DNA of 64,000 nt from Gaertneriomyces semiglobifer. Its lineage: Eukaryota; Chytridiomycota; Chytridiomycetes; Spizellomycetales; Spizellomycetaceae. Both the position numbers and the translations under genes were made by a program. Positions 20,046 through 32,029 of the stretch are shown here, piece by piece; the stretch's first letter is position 1; every line of letters begins with the position of its first letter. The stretch lies in contig JAHLKF010000001.1 in assembly GCA_025558075.1 (NCBI GenBank), positions 1,896,442 through 1,960,441 on the forward strand, read 5' to 3'. Under the pieces are notes generated by a model. That model did not search any database. It had not been told where the DNA came from and saw only the letters and a program-made list of their open reading frames with translations.

Positions 20046-20866
20046 GCAGCTATGGATCATAAGATATCCTGCTGAATGGCAAGAATTTTACACGATCCTT
20101 TTCGACATTCGAACAGGAGAAGTGTGTTCTCCGGCAAGACTCCAAATCCAAAAGGAATCGAGCGTCAATGCAGGAGTGTCTGTGCAGCTTCTGTGCAGTT
20201 ATTTGGGAGGGTGTGATGGTTGAAGGCAGGAGAATGGTTCTTGAACTCTGAGATGGTGATTTGCAAAGGGGTGATCGAGTAATAGAATCGGGCGCGAGCA
20301 AACGCAACCAACGCGTCTGCACTGTTCTGTGGTTGGGATAGTTAGTTAGATGTGGTTTGCTGTGTGTTTGAATGTAAGACTTGTATCAGTTCCTGGCGGT
20401 TCTCCGCTCGAGCGATGGAATATATTCGACTGTTGTTGACAGAGTGGTTCGTTGGTGCTAATTGTTCACATTATAAGGCCTGGAACAAACCCTTATGTTT
20501 TGGACGCACGGATGTTTGAGAAGGATCTCTTATCGAGATTGTGGATGGCCCTCACTTGATTGTAGATACCGTTCAATGCAAGTGATAACCCAGGTATGAT
20601 GAGTCTTACAACGTTGACGATCTGAAGCTATTTTTAACTTTGATTCAGGATCGCCACAATTGTCTGTGGTGCGGCCGGGCTTTTCCGTACCGTCGAAGAA
20701 ACAAACGCACAGTGTACACAACCTTCCAGCCGAAACGATGAATGACGCAAATCTCTCAGATATGAATAGTAACATGCGACAACGATCTTCCGAAGACCTA
20801 TAAAGCCATAATGGTTCTTCGAGTAGGGGGGACGATTTCAAGATTTGCGTCTTAACTGCAGTCGCC
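20046..20866. other. Intergenic region between minisatellite and orphan membrane protein
   Basis: Roughly 820 nt with no supported gene; it holds the promoter of the downstream plus-strand gene, without a clear TATA box. Confidence -1.
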
Positions 20867-22113
20867 ATGAGTCCTTGTTTTACTTGGATCGCAGCGGTGG
20901 CGCTGGCGCTGGCGGGCACCGCGCTTGCTGATCCGAACAACGTCATAACGAACAACGAGCTCTACTATATCGACGGGAATGCCATCTTCTACCTGCCTCG
21001 CGTCCGCGATTTAATGCTGCGAACCGCTGCGCTGACAGTATTGATAGTCGATGTGATTGTCTGGGCCCTCGCTTTTCGGAACAAGCATTCGCTTGTGTCG
21101 CGGCTTATATGCCTATTCATTCTGGCTCATATGCTGGGCGTTCTCTGCAACTTACTGCCAAAGGTAGGTAGCATGGTTTCCGTTCGCATGCCGTTTGATT
21201 TCCCAAAGCTTATGGTGGATATCTGTAGATTGGGGCAGCGCCGAACTCACCAGCGCTTACCATCGGTGTGGGCGTCGGGGGCTACTTGATCAGTAGCGAG
21301 ACGTTTACTTGGGTGCTTTACCTTCGGTTCAGCATGGTGATTCCATTTCAGCAGAAGTTGCGTTTAGTTACCCTGACGTGGTTGATCGTCGAATCGCTTC
21401 TTGTCCTTGCAAACTGGATATTCTGGGTTGTGGAAGCTCACACAGAAGAAGGCGCGACTGACCGCGCTATGAGAATGTACTTCTACGTCAGTATCGCCCA
21501 AACTCTGACCGCGTTTGGGCTTTCCGGATGTAAGCCATCGCCGGTTGCGTTTAACGTCTAATAAGAGGTTCACGTTGGCTAATTCGTTGCCGTCTAATTC
21601 ATAGATTTCGTTGTCACGTACTACAAGTCGCATCTGCTACTTCAAAAGAAAGCTCTCACGGTGACAAGCACGCGTTCAAACCCAGGACTGCTCTCTCATT
21701 TCTTTACCACCGGCCTGCTCTATCTCTTTCTTGAATCGCTTTTACATTGCTCGTACATTATCACCAGCAACACTGTCCTCGAGTATCGAACAGGCGTCAC
21801 GTCACTCTTAACCGGAGTTCGGTATGGGCTCTTCCTGCTGTTCGTCCTTGCGATGCGAGAAGAGGGCGCCAACCATTCGAATCCTCAATCAAGAAACAAG
21901 TCGAGGGGACAAAAGCTGGGTTCTTTCGGTGACCTAGAATCGGACCAGTCTCGCGCGGTGTCGGAATCCGCGCGCCCATCTCGGCGGAATGGGCCCGCGC
22001 CAATGGGACAAAATATGTCTATTTCGAAGTTGTCTGGATTGGATGCAACTTCATTCGCGCCTCCGGTTAAGCCGCTGGACTTGACGGATGTTGAGAGGTC
22101 ACAGAATCCTTAA
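20867..22113 (+). CDS. Orphan seven-helix membrane protein with signal peptide
   Basis: Not recognised. Three exons (20867-21163, 21229-21529, 21605-22113; introns 65 and 75 nt) give 365 residues. A signal peptide (ITWIAAVALALAG-type, ending GTALA) is followed by a ~30-residue ectodomain. Seven hydrophobic helices come next, among them LRTAALTVLIVDVIVWALA, LICLFILAHMLGVLCNLL, LTWLIVESLLVLANWIFWVV, FFTTGLLYLFLESLLHC and LTGVRYGLFLLFVLAM. The tail is soluble, ~90 residues, rich in Ser and Pro. The layout (short exposed N-terminus, seven helices, cytosolic tail) resembles a GPCR but I see no known receptor motif. It converges with WDR7. Confidence -1.
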
Positions 22114-22316
22114 GTCAGTGACCTTATGGTTGCAATGAACGTTTTCGCAAGGGCTTAATGTATGTACCATTCGGTGGTCAGCGTGACACACCCATGTTCA
22201 CAAGACGATAGTATTACAAGCCATCGGCGATTTGATGAAACATAGGTTTTTTAACTATTTAATTGAATTAAGCACACGGCACTGCTTTGTCCAGTCAACT
22301 TCGCCAAGTTTATCAT

Positions 22317-25300
22317 CTAGACGGTAAAGCTAAATTCCACTTCATTTCCTGTTAATGTCACTCGACGGTCCTCGTTCCATCGAAACCGTATAGCCATTAG
22401 TGCGGTCTCGCTCAGCGTCTGACGCTTGCTATCCGGGGTGGCGGCTTTCGCTGGGCCAATGGTGAACGATCGAAACAACTTCAAGTGTCCCGTTGAAGGC
22501 AAAAGCGAATTGAACAGTCCAGTAGAAGGCTGGAATATCCGAACTACGTTCTCATCCGCAGAGTAGGTGGCAAGCAGCCGGCCGTCCGGAGACGTGGCTA
22601 TTGCCAAAGGTGAGGTGGGATGCTAAAAATGAGGCAAAATTCAGGACTAACTCCACAAGTTCCAAACTTGATCAAGAAAGCGTACCTCCAATGTTTGCAG
22701 TTTTCCGGCAATGCGGCAATCCCAAACCTCGACTCCACGAGAATAGGCTACACTGAGCCTTTGAGGACCTCGAGAAAAATCGACGCATGGGTATACTCGA
22801 ACCATTTCCGCAATCGATATGGTCACCAAGCCTTGCAAGGCATCACGCACGTTCGGAACGTTGGGATCCAAGCATTTTACCAAACTCGCCACTATCATGG
22901 CAAGATGCGGGTACAATAACAGCGGCTGCTTCGATACTAGCATGAGTAAAATCTTCAAGGAAGCCGTGCGGCTGGGTATTGAACCGCTGGTAAGAAGTGA
23001 CAGCAAGGAATGTATGAAGAGCTCTGGTGATGCCCGCGCAATGTTGACAATGGACTGCCGAGATACAGCAACCAGAGACGCCCCTTTGTTCGCTGCAGAG
23101 TCATCTGCATCCGGTTGGCCTCCATCCACCCCGGAATACATGACAAGAAGTTTGACGATGCCGCCGCTGTCAACAAATTTTTCCCATCCGGCGAAGCCTC
23201 GCCCGAGTAGATCGATGGCTGTAGTGCGGTACATGATCGGAGTGCTCTCGTCCCTTAGCATTCTGTCGAGCAAGCGGGCTACCTGTCTTGGTGCGCTTCG
23301 CCAGATATTGGATTAAATACATCAGTAGCGAAACGACCTCAAGATATTGACTTACTCGGCCACAGATTCTAAGCATTCCCAATGGAAACATCCAACAATT
23401 CCCAGAATGACAGCTGCCCTCATATTCATCTTACCGATGGTGCCACTGCCATCGGTTATGTACATCGCCCAGTACCGCACAATTTGTGTCTTTTGACTCA
23501 TTGTCATCACTTTGAGAGTAGCCTCAAACGCTTCGCGCGCAGACAAACGAATGTCTTCTATGGCGTCCTCCCAGTACTTTGCAAGAAAGGCAAAACTAGG
23601 AAACGCCAGTGCGTCCTGCCTATCGTGAATTTGAGTTTGCAACTTAGCGATGCACTGTTGGAGTTTGTCAGCGTCACAAGCTCCCAATAAGGGGCATTCC
23701 ATGTGGCCGACACACGTGGGATAATCCTGAAGCGCACGACCCAAGGCACTGACGGCTAAGAGGTGCCCGCCACTTATGAAGCCGCTAACACCCCAAACGG
23801 GCAGAGGGTTGTCTCGCGGCGCCAATAGGGAAAGCATTGACCAAGCACATCGTGTTCCACAACTGATGTTCATGTTCGCTTTGGTATCTCGTAGTTCCTG
23901 AGCAAATACATTAAACAGAGCCATAGCAGCAATCCCATCAATGCGCGGTAATTCCTTCGGGCATTCTGACACTATCAGCTGCGACCCAAGTAAGGATACA
24001 GGAATCGTTGGTGCCGGTGGTGGCTTCTGATTGATTTTAAAGAGCTCTTTGAACTCTCTGAAATGGTGGGTGGAACGCGAGCCCGACCTTTCTCGACGTG
24101 ATCGAGAACCGTCTCGGTTCCGTGCCAGGGGGGACCGCAGAGACTTTGTACTTGACGCAGTTGAGGCGACAGGGCTTGAGATCGTACTTTCTGTACCAGA
24201 GGGTGTTTGTGGGCGAGAGGGCGTCTCAAGCACCAGCTGCTGTCCGTGGAGGTCGTTCACGACCCGCTTCAGATTGATAAGAATCGTAAACGCAATGGGT
24301 GGAACCCAATGATTGAGTTCTTCATAGATGCTTCGACCCCACACTGCTTGGTCAGACGGATCGGCATCCGTCGACAAGAGCACAACGGAATCCGCAGCTT
24401 CGAGAATTTCGTCATCTCCACTGACGCGTTCGAGGTGGGCGGTCTTCAAATCCCAGCAGTAATACGCATCTAGTGTTTCCACAATCATCATATCATCCTT
24501 TGATTTATAGTGGAGACGGGTAGGAGTCGACGTGTGGCCAGATAACCGATAGGTCATTCGCAGATCGCTGACATCATAAAACACCAGCGTGTTGTCAGCT
24601 GCCAGCGAGAGAATGGTAGGTTTCGAATACAACTGCAATTCCGGAGGTATCGGTAGAAGTAGAGTAACCGGGAGGGAATGTTGCGTGAAGGACGCCAAAA
24701 GGTTACCGTCCCTGGGGCCATGTATTAGAGATCCATCCATCCATGATTCGCGATGCACTACATCTGCTCAGAATGTAATCCTCACCTCAATGACCATATT
24801 TTCATAGTGCAGTCTTTAGCGGCACTGAGAAGCACCATGTCGGCGGAATCAGCTGAATGGCTGTCGCGCTTCACCGCACACAAGCTTGTGACCGAGCCAC
24901 CATGACCTTTCAGTAGCCAGAGAGTCTCTTGGTCTAGATCTTCCGGGTTGGTAAGAATAGCAGCCAGCTTAACAACGCGTACATCTCCATTTTCATAGCC
25001 GAGTGCAGCCAGAGAAGTGTGTGGGATGAGTGTTATTGCGGTAGGTGAGAGAAGAATTCTTGGCAGTTCAGGAAGTAACTCCTGCGTCGCAATATCTTAA
25101 TTTTTAAGCAGGCATGAGGTGAATGGAGTAAGCAGCGCGTAGCCAGAGAGACCTACCTAAATCCCTATGGTGAGCGTGCGGAGCAATACCATCGGTGACA
25201 GTTTCATGGAACACGACGGTGGATGCCATGTATTTGTTTTTCTGAACGTCAGCAGCAAAATTCCAGCATTTCACAAAGTCGGCACCAAAAGCAAGGAGAT

Positions 25301-26529
25301 GCCAGCTCTCGCTCTGCTTGAGAGCGCACGCTGTAGTGATCGGTCCACTGTCTCGTTCGTACACCAATCGTGCAACACAATGAGTAACATTTCCGATTTT
25401 GTCTTGCTGTGAAGTCTTCGGCACGTAAGACACGTCCGTTCCTTTAGCAAACAGTATGGTGGCGTTATCTGGAACAGATGCAACGGATGCAACCACTTCG
25501 ACTTTTTGAGTGCCCAGATAGTATAGGAACCCTGCATTTTCGGTGCACAGCAGAAGCAGTGTATCCGATAGAAAGCGACCAAGCTTGAACCGTTGCGCGG
25601 AGTCGGCTGGATGGATCTGTGAGACCAGTGTGAGATGATCCCCTTGAGTGGAAATGATGTAGCAGGCATTTGATATGGCCATCACATAGGTCTTGCTAGG
25701 CGAAACCGCAACGTGAAAAGGTAGGAATGGCACGGAAGCGCGAGGGCTGTAATGCCCAGGTAGAGGTATCTCGGATGCGGTTTTAAAGGTGAGAGAGGAT
25801 TCCTCAAAGACGCATGTGCGCAGACATTGATCGAAACAAGCCGCATGAATAATGACGTTCTGATCACCTAGCCACCGCGCATGAGTTCTTGGGCGTATAA
25901 GAACCATCAACACGGAAGGATAAGACAAACCTTTACCAGAAACACAAACAGCTGACACGCCTGCCTTGAACGGATGCGCGACTTGCAAGGCCTGCAAGCG
26001 TTCGACACCCAGAATGGCCAGTCTACCGGTATGACCTATAACGAGCAGTACTTTTCTCAGGACAATGATCGTAATGATTCTGCCGACTTGTGCGTCGGCG
26101 TGAAATTGAAGACATCGGCCTTCAGAGAGGTCGAACATGCACACGGAAGAGTCCTCATGTCCTGTTATGACCACATTATCCGCTGATGGAAGCGACTCTA
26201 CTTCGATGCGGGAAAAAGCCAAACATGTAGTTTTCGACCGCGTTGGCAGCAGGACATGTGGCGTTAGCTACACAAATATGAAGGGTTGTTGGTTACAGTT
26301 TAGCAAGGCATTATATGGTTTCTTCTGGGAACAACGATGAGGTGTTGTGGCGTACCTGGAGGCGGGCGTAACTTTCATCTTTCAGTTCGAGTACTTTGCA
26401 GACCCACACGGAGGCCGTACCATTCACCACGACGAGCCAGCGTCCGTCATCTGTGAAGACGGCCTGCGAAATACTTCTTAAGGTTGGACGACGAAGCCAT
26501 ACAGAGATTGGTACGATCAGCGAAGCCAT
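22317..26529 (-). CDS. WDR7: WDR7 / rabconnectin-3 beta homologue
   Basis: Large WD-repeat protein that in animals pairs with DMXL (yeast Rav1) to regulate V-ATPase assembly. Six exons: 26529-26356, 26267-25157, 25095-24786, 24711-23356, about 23295-22686, 22622-22317. The acceptor of the fifth exon is ambiguous (23295 or 23286). The N-terminus has WD blades (LPSADNVVITGHEDSSVCMFDL; KDCTMKIWSL). A disordered middle and a helical region follow, including TTAIDLLGRGFAGWEKFVD, nearly identical to the WDR7 signature. The C-terminus has two more blades (RLSVAYSRGVEVWDC; SPDGRLLATYSADENVVRIF). A 63-nt segment (25868-25930) within exon 2 has splice-like borders and no stop, so it may be a further intron. 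Confidence -1.
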
Positions 26530-27446
26530 ACAACAATAGAAATAATAGATGAAGGCAGTAGTAACTGCCTGCGTTATTTGATTTCTTGCAGCAGTACGGT
26601 AGCTATTGTATGCCCAGCTTTCCTTTTATGTTGCTTGGCCGGTCAGCCTTGTTTGAAAGCGCATCAAACGCGGCGTTCCTCGAACTGACAATTACGTCCC
26701 GCCAACGGTTTGCGAATATGCAGAAGACGCAGGATGGATGGCGCCCGCAAGGACGACGGAGGAAATGCGTAGGGCTTTGTCAAGCACTAGGATTTCCTTG
26801 TGGATCCCAGCTCAACTGAATGTGTCTATGAAATTCCGTTGAGTGCTCTCGACAACGCTTGTGGGTACCTCTGTTTTGAGAGAATATCTAGTCCATGCTA
26901 CGACGGCGAGCGCTTGCTTGTTATTAAGATAGTTTAAGAGTGCTATTGGGAATAGAATGGCAAGGAGCTGTTCCTTCTGCACATCAAAAGATCCCATCTG
27001 CTCTGATGTCCAATTACTTTTGTCCCTGTCTCCGCTACAATCCAGGTTCGTTTGGGCGTCATCTTATCGTCGGATTGAATATGGGATGTGGTCAACCGTC
27101 AACTGGCGACTGGCCAACTGCTTCGGATATGGTCGAACGAACCAAGCGATCACCTCTTCCACACGGCAATCCATTAAACTGGTGACTTTCACCTGGCCCA
27201 GTTGGTACTCAAACCATGCACCTCATCAACAGCAAAACAATGGTATGTCCATGGTGCATCGAGGAAAACAGTTAATGCTGGTTGCAGTCAGTGTCAATGT
27301 CAATGCCAACGCCAGGTTGTCAACACACATTCGCGCACGTTTGTAAGAAACAAAAGTTGCCCGACATCACTCGTTGATGGACTTTTCGAGAGTTCATAAC
27401 CAACACAATCTCTACCACTGAATATATAAACCCACTTATCATAACA
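26530..27446. other. Divergent promoter region WDR7-NFU1
   Basis: About 900 nt between two divergent starts. I see no supported gene. A TATA element (AATATATAAA, 27421-27430) sits 17-25 nt before the NFU1 ATG. Confidence -1.
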
Positions 27447-28433
27447 ATGCTCCCTCGAAGCTCACCGCTATTAGTGTGCGCCCGGGCTCTGAAGGGATGT
27501 AGCGCAACAACCGCTTTGCTACGACCAGGTGCTGCCTGCCGTTACTTAACCTTCGCTGCGAGGCCTTTGAACTTGGTGTCCAGGAAGGTCCAGCCAGCTA
27601 CTTTGCCAGCTACGGTGGTCATGCAGCGTGAGTGTTACCTATTTCGGTTGAATGTATGGCCATCTTCTAACTTGTACGGGGTGTCCTCGCACGCACGGAT
27701 CAGGTCGCACGATGTTCATTCAAACAGAAGCTACTCCAAATGAGGACTCTTTGAAATTTAAGCCCGGCGTTTCCGTTCTCACTTCGAACACGGCCGAGTT
27801 CCTTACCGCCCGCGACTCTCTCGCCTCGCCACTAGCAGCTTCTCTGTTCCGCATTGACGGTGTCCAGTCTGTATTCTTCGGATCCGACTTTATCACCATC
27901 ACAAAGGACTCTGATGCCAACTGGCAACTTATGCGACCGGAAATCTATGGCACCATCATGGACTTTTTCGCCAGTGGTCAGCCAATAATGAGGGAGGATC
28001 ATGGTGAAGGACTTTTGAGAGGTGATACGGAGATTCTACCGGAAGATTCCGAAACAGTGGCCATGATCAAAGAGTTACTGGATACTAGAATACGACCAAC
28101 CATTCAGGAGGATGGCGGAGATATCGAGTATAAAGGGTTCGAAGACGGCATCGTCAAGGTGAAGTTGCAAGGAAGTTGCAGAACGTGTGATAGCTCAACT
28201 GTCACGCTGAAGAACGGCATTGAAAACATGATGATGGTAGGTGCTACTTAGGGTGACAGATTGTTACTCAACAAATCACCTTGCTAACCATTCGGGCGCC
28301 CATTATCTTGCAGCACTATATACCGGAGGTACAGGGCGTTGAGCAGGTGTTGGATGAGCATGAGGCTGTCTCCGTCAACGAGTTCAAAAAGTTTGAAAAA
28401 ATGCTGGAACAACATCAAATGGGTGGCGTTTAG
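27447..28433 (+). CDS. NFU1: Mitochondrial Fe-S cluster scaffold NFU1
   Basis: Delivers [4Fe-4S] clusters to mitochondrial enzymes such as lipoate synthase. Three exons (27447-27627, 27704-28236, 28314-28433; introns 76 and 77 nt), 277 residues. The N-terminus is a basic, acid-free presequence ([17 protein letters not shown]). The Nfu N domain begins [19 protein letters not shown], matching the family's RTMFIQT...P...SLKF. The C-terminal NifU domain has the cluster-binding CxxC in [18 protein letters not shown] and ends [10 protein letters not shown]. All intron junctions keep frame. Confidence -1.
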
Positions 28434-29460
28434 ATCCAGACGGTCTTTGTGATGGGTTGGCGTCCACGCTGATGATAGCAACTGTAGCATGGGTATTCGC
28501 TCTCTATGTATAATGTATCATTGCATTTGGTCATGTTTTTATTTCGATGAACGTCTACAAGCAAAGAAGGTCCTGTTGCCTTGAACTTTGAAGACCCTGA
28601 CGTGAAAGTCTTGTGGAGGGGTAGCACTATTGTTTTCATAGACGTTCCAAACGATTTTACCCATCAACGCAAGAGTTTCGGTTGTCCATCGCCAACCACA
28701 CTCAAAAAATTCTCAGCTTGAAATCAACTCTCCAAACTAATTTGTATGCGGAGCGCATAGAACGCTCCAGCAGAAGCACGCCGTCCGTTTCCTACGTCTT
28801 TCAAATTTTGGGATCAATAAATAAAGAAAGATGAAGGTTATGAGTGGAGTTCGAGAGTTCTCACTCAGGCATTCTTGAAGAAGTGCTGATGAGCAATTTG
28901 TTGCTCGGTTGGAAGGCCTTTGTAACTCTTGCCGTTGTTCCCCAAGAGCCACTTGAGTTTCATTTATATTGATGCGGTTGCGGCCACTGTGAATGAAAAC
29001 ACCATATAAGATTGGAAAAACCCATGCTGTTGCCGAAGCTCGAAGCAGATGACATGGAATAGTCATTCGTCGTTGAAATGGGGAAAAATCAGCAGAAGTC
29101 ACCGTCTACAGCAATAGACAGTACAAGTAGTAGTAATGGTGCACTCGGCAGCGACGGCTTCTACTACGAGGCGACTAGACTCATCAAAGCGAGGAAACAA
29201 TGCTGACCAAAAACAATTCCCTTTTTCTTTCTGCACATCCTTCAGATGAATCCACAGTTGCCAGCAACTCGTACTGGATCGAGGAACAGATGCAGCCACG
29301 ACCAACAAACTCGCCCAACACGCATTACATAAGCATACTCCGCTCACTTGAAAGTCAAGTCAACCGTGCGATTGTCATCAAAAACAAAAATATTTCAGTT
29401 AGCAGCGACCAAGTTCAACCATCGACGTTTACCCATTAACAGTCGCAGTACAGGTCCGAA
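28434..29460. other. Intergenic region between NFU1 and NSUN5
   Basis: About 1 kb. On the minus strand at about 28870-28968 a 32-codon ATG frame (MKLKWLLGNNGKSYKG, ending HFFKNA) has a protein-like composition and an upstream acceptor-like cacag. It is too short to call. Nothing else is supported. Confidence -1.
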
Positions 29461-31011
29461 ATGTCGATCTACGTTACCGCAGCTGGCATTCTGGACAAAC
29501 TCGACAGCAAACGAGGAACTATCAAAAGTCTCTGTTTGGCTGATAATGTCCAGGACAAGAAGCGCACCTACGCTTTGGTGTGCGAGTCTCTCAAATGTAC
29601 GTACGTTGTTGACCGAATCAGGGTGAGCAGACAGTAGCAACCATTGTATTTCTCCGATTGCCCTTTTGAAATTAATCCTTGAATGTGATGTGGTATAGAC
29701 AAGGAAGCTATCAGCATCATAATCCAGAACACCGCGATTCTCACTCAAGAGAAGAAGCACGGTTTGCGACCAAACTTGGCTTTGGTGCTCATCTACGACT
29801 TTTTATTCGGGCGGGGTATTCAAGCGAGCGGAAAGTTTAAAGAAATCATAGGGCGGCACAAAAGTCGGCTTCAATCGGAACTCGTGCGTATAAAAGTGAA
29901 GAGAAAAGTCAAAGACAACCAGGATTTAGTGCCTGACCGCATTCGCAACGCCGTCGTCTTGCCGCGATGGGTGCGAATTAATACCCTGCTCACCAACAAG
30001 GACCAAGTCATTCAAACTTTACTGTCAATGAAATTTGTCGAGAGCGAGTCTCTTGAGGATGACCTTCGACAACCGAACAAATCGCTGACGTTTCGTCATG
30101 ACGCTCATATCCCTGCCCTTCTGGCCTTACCATCCAATATTGATCTTCATTCCAATCCTCTCCTTATCAACGGACACATGATCATCCAGGACAAGGCGTC
30201 ATGCTTCCCCGCCTACATTCTATCCCCACCTAGAAACTCTGTAGTGCTTGACGCGTGCGCTGCCCCAGGGAACAAGACGTCACATTTATCGATGGTCATG
30301 GAAAATACCGGTCGAATCTACGCATTTGATATGGACAAGCGCCGACTGGAGATTTTGAAGAAGATGACCCGTAAAGCCGGATGTCGCAACATTGAACCTG
30401 TACTCGGCAGTTTTCTGGATGTCGATCCTACCAGCCAAGGCTACAAGGATGTCGAGTACATTCTGCTGGATCCGAGTTGCTCAGGGAGTGGCATTGTTGG
30501 GCGCATGGATCACTTACTGGAAGCACAAGAGGTGGAAGAAACGAAAACGGCGACTGAAGAGACAGCAACGGACCGCTTAACATCATTGTCTACCTTTCAG
30601 ATGAAGGCTATACGCCATGGTCTCTCTTTTCCTTCTTTAAAAAAGCTGGTATATTCAACATGCTCAGTTCATCGCGAAGAGAACGAAGATGTAGTTCAGA
30701 GTATACTTGATGACCCAGACATTGCAGAGAATTGGGAGTTGGAGAAAGCTTTACCGACGTGGACGCGTCGCGGAATACCGGATTCCAAAGTCACAGATTT
30801 TGTCATCAGGACGAACCCGGCAGAAGACGGTTGTATCGGTTTCTTTGTGGCTTTGTTTGTTCGTAAGAACCTTTCTGAACGCACCAAACGGCGTTGTGAT
30901 GAGGATGGGGACGCCCACGTTTCTGCAGAAGCACCAATAGGAAGTGAGAAAACATCTAAGAAGCCAGGGTCCGGCCCAGCGCGCAAGAACAAGAAACAGA
31001 AGCGCCAATGA
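29461..31011 (+). CDS. NSUN5: rRNA m5C methyltransferase NSUN5/Rcm1
   Basis: Nucleolar SAM-dependent methyltransferase that modifies one cytosine of large-subunit rRNA. Two exons (29461-29596, 29699-31011; 102-nt intron splitting a Tyr codon), 482 residues. The N-terminal helical domain starts MSIYVTAAGILDKLDSKRG, as in NSUN5. The catalytic domain has the SAM site VLDACAAPGNKTSHL, then AFDMDKRRLEIL, motif IV LLDPSCSGSG with its Cys and motif VI YSTCSVHREENEDVV with the second catalytic Cys. The C-terminus is a Lys/Arg tail fitting nucleolar location. Confidence -1.
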
Positions 31012-31156
31012 TTATCTACGCAGAAGTGTAATAGTCAGCATTCGGACCAAATATATTCAGGCATAAACTAATTCATTGTTCGGCGGTGTGATGGGAAGAG
31101 AAGAGATGTGAAAAGGCATGTTGTGTGTTTGGTAATCTTGGGGCGATTCTTTGTCT

Positions 31157-31699
31157 CTACTTCAGCTTGGCAAAGATCTTATCTGCGGCGCAGTGGTTGA
31201 CACACTCCTAAATTGAGTTCGCAGCGATGTGTTAACAATTTCACACTGTTTCACATAGGACGACGGAAACCAATGTACCATCAAGTCGAAGAATTCTTCC
31301 ACACAGTTCTCGTCACCCGCATCCCCAGACTCTACCCGTGCAGTACACGCATCGAGCTTGGCCTTGAAGGAGTGGCAGTGGTGGGACTCGGCGCACTCTG
31401 CAGAAGTACGATTAGGCAAATGCGTTTCGGTGCATGAACATGGTATTTCATCGTTTATCTCCGCAACCGTAAGCGGACCTCGACGCCCTCTGCTAATCCA
31501 ACCACCCTCACACAGAGTTCATAGCTACCAAGCGCTCCATAGTCCTCACATCGCCACAACAGATTCCACGGCATTTTAAATCGTTACATCTGCCGCCTCA
31601 AGGCGCACGATCAAAAATGGCCACAGGCGCGGAAAGATTACACTGACCTTCCTCAATTGCCGGCTTGGGGTCCTCGCTTGGGTTCCACTCCTCAGACAT
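31157..31699 (-). CDS. QCR6: Complex III hinge protein QCR6 (UQCRH)
   Basis: Small acidic subunit of cytochrome bc1 that sits near cytochrome c1. Three exons (31699-31648, 31397-31279, 31207-31157) give only 73 residues. Exon 1 reads MSEEWNPSEDPKPAIEE. Exon 2 holds ECAESHHCHSFKAKLDACTA and CVEEFFDLM. Exon 3 gives ECVNHCAADKIFAKLK. The cysteine pairs match the twin helical hairpin of UQCRH. The acidic N-terminal stretch is very short compared with yeast Qcr6. The first intron (31398-31647) is 250 nt, by far the longest seen in this window. Confidence -1.
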
Positions 31700-32029
31700 G
31701 ATGGTATATATGTGGCTACGTGAAAATGAGACAACGGGCGGCGTTCGAAGGTCGCTGTGCTGTGGTTGGCTTTCCGCCGTGCAAGCTCAACAACGGATCT
31801 GTGGTGTGGGGGGTTGTGGAGCCGGATGGCTGTTGGCATGACAATACGATGACTGTGCCGTCGGATATTCTCGTCAGCGATTCGCGGAAACGCGACGAGT
31901 TATGCCACGAGTAGATGCTGCACTTAACAACGATGATTGATACTACTTGTACTGCATTCGCAGCTCCAAAATGTACATCTCTCCAGGAGATTGATACGCC
32001 TAACTACGTCGTGGTGGGAATCTGGAGAC
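31700..32029. other. Spacer between QCR6 start and transcription factor 3' end
   Basis: About 330 nt, containing the QCR6 promoter. No gene or repeat is seen. Confidence -1.

Noticed and set aside
19690..20060. Repetitive open frames through the minisatellite (units like FLYFTCLRDKP)
   Set aside because: Several frames are open at once on the minus strand, units differ by 14 nt and shift phase, and there is no start context or domain. The openness follows from the repeat composition.
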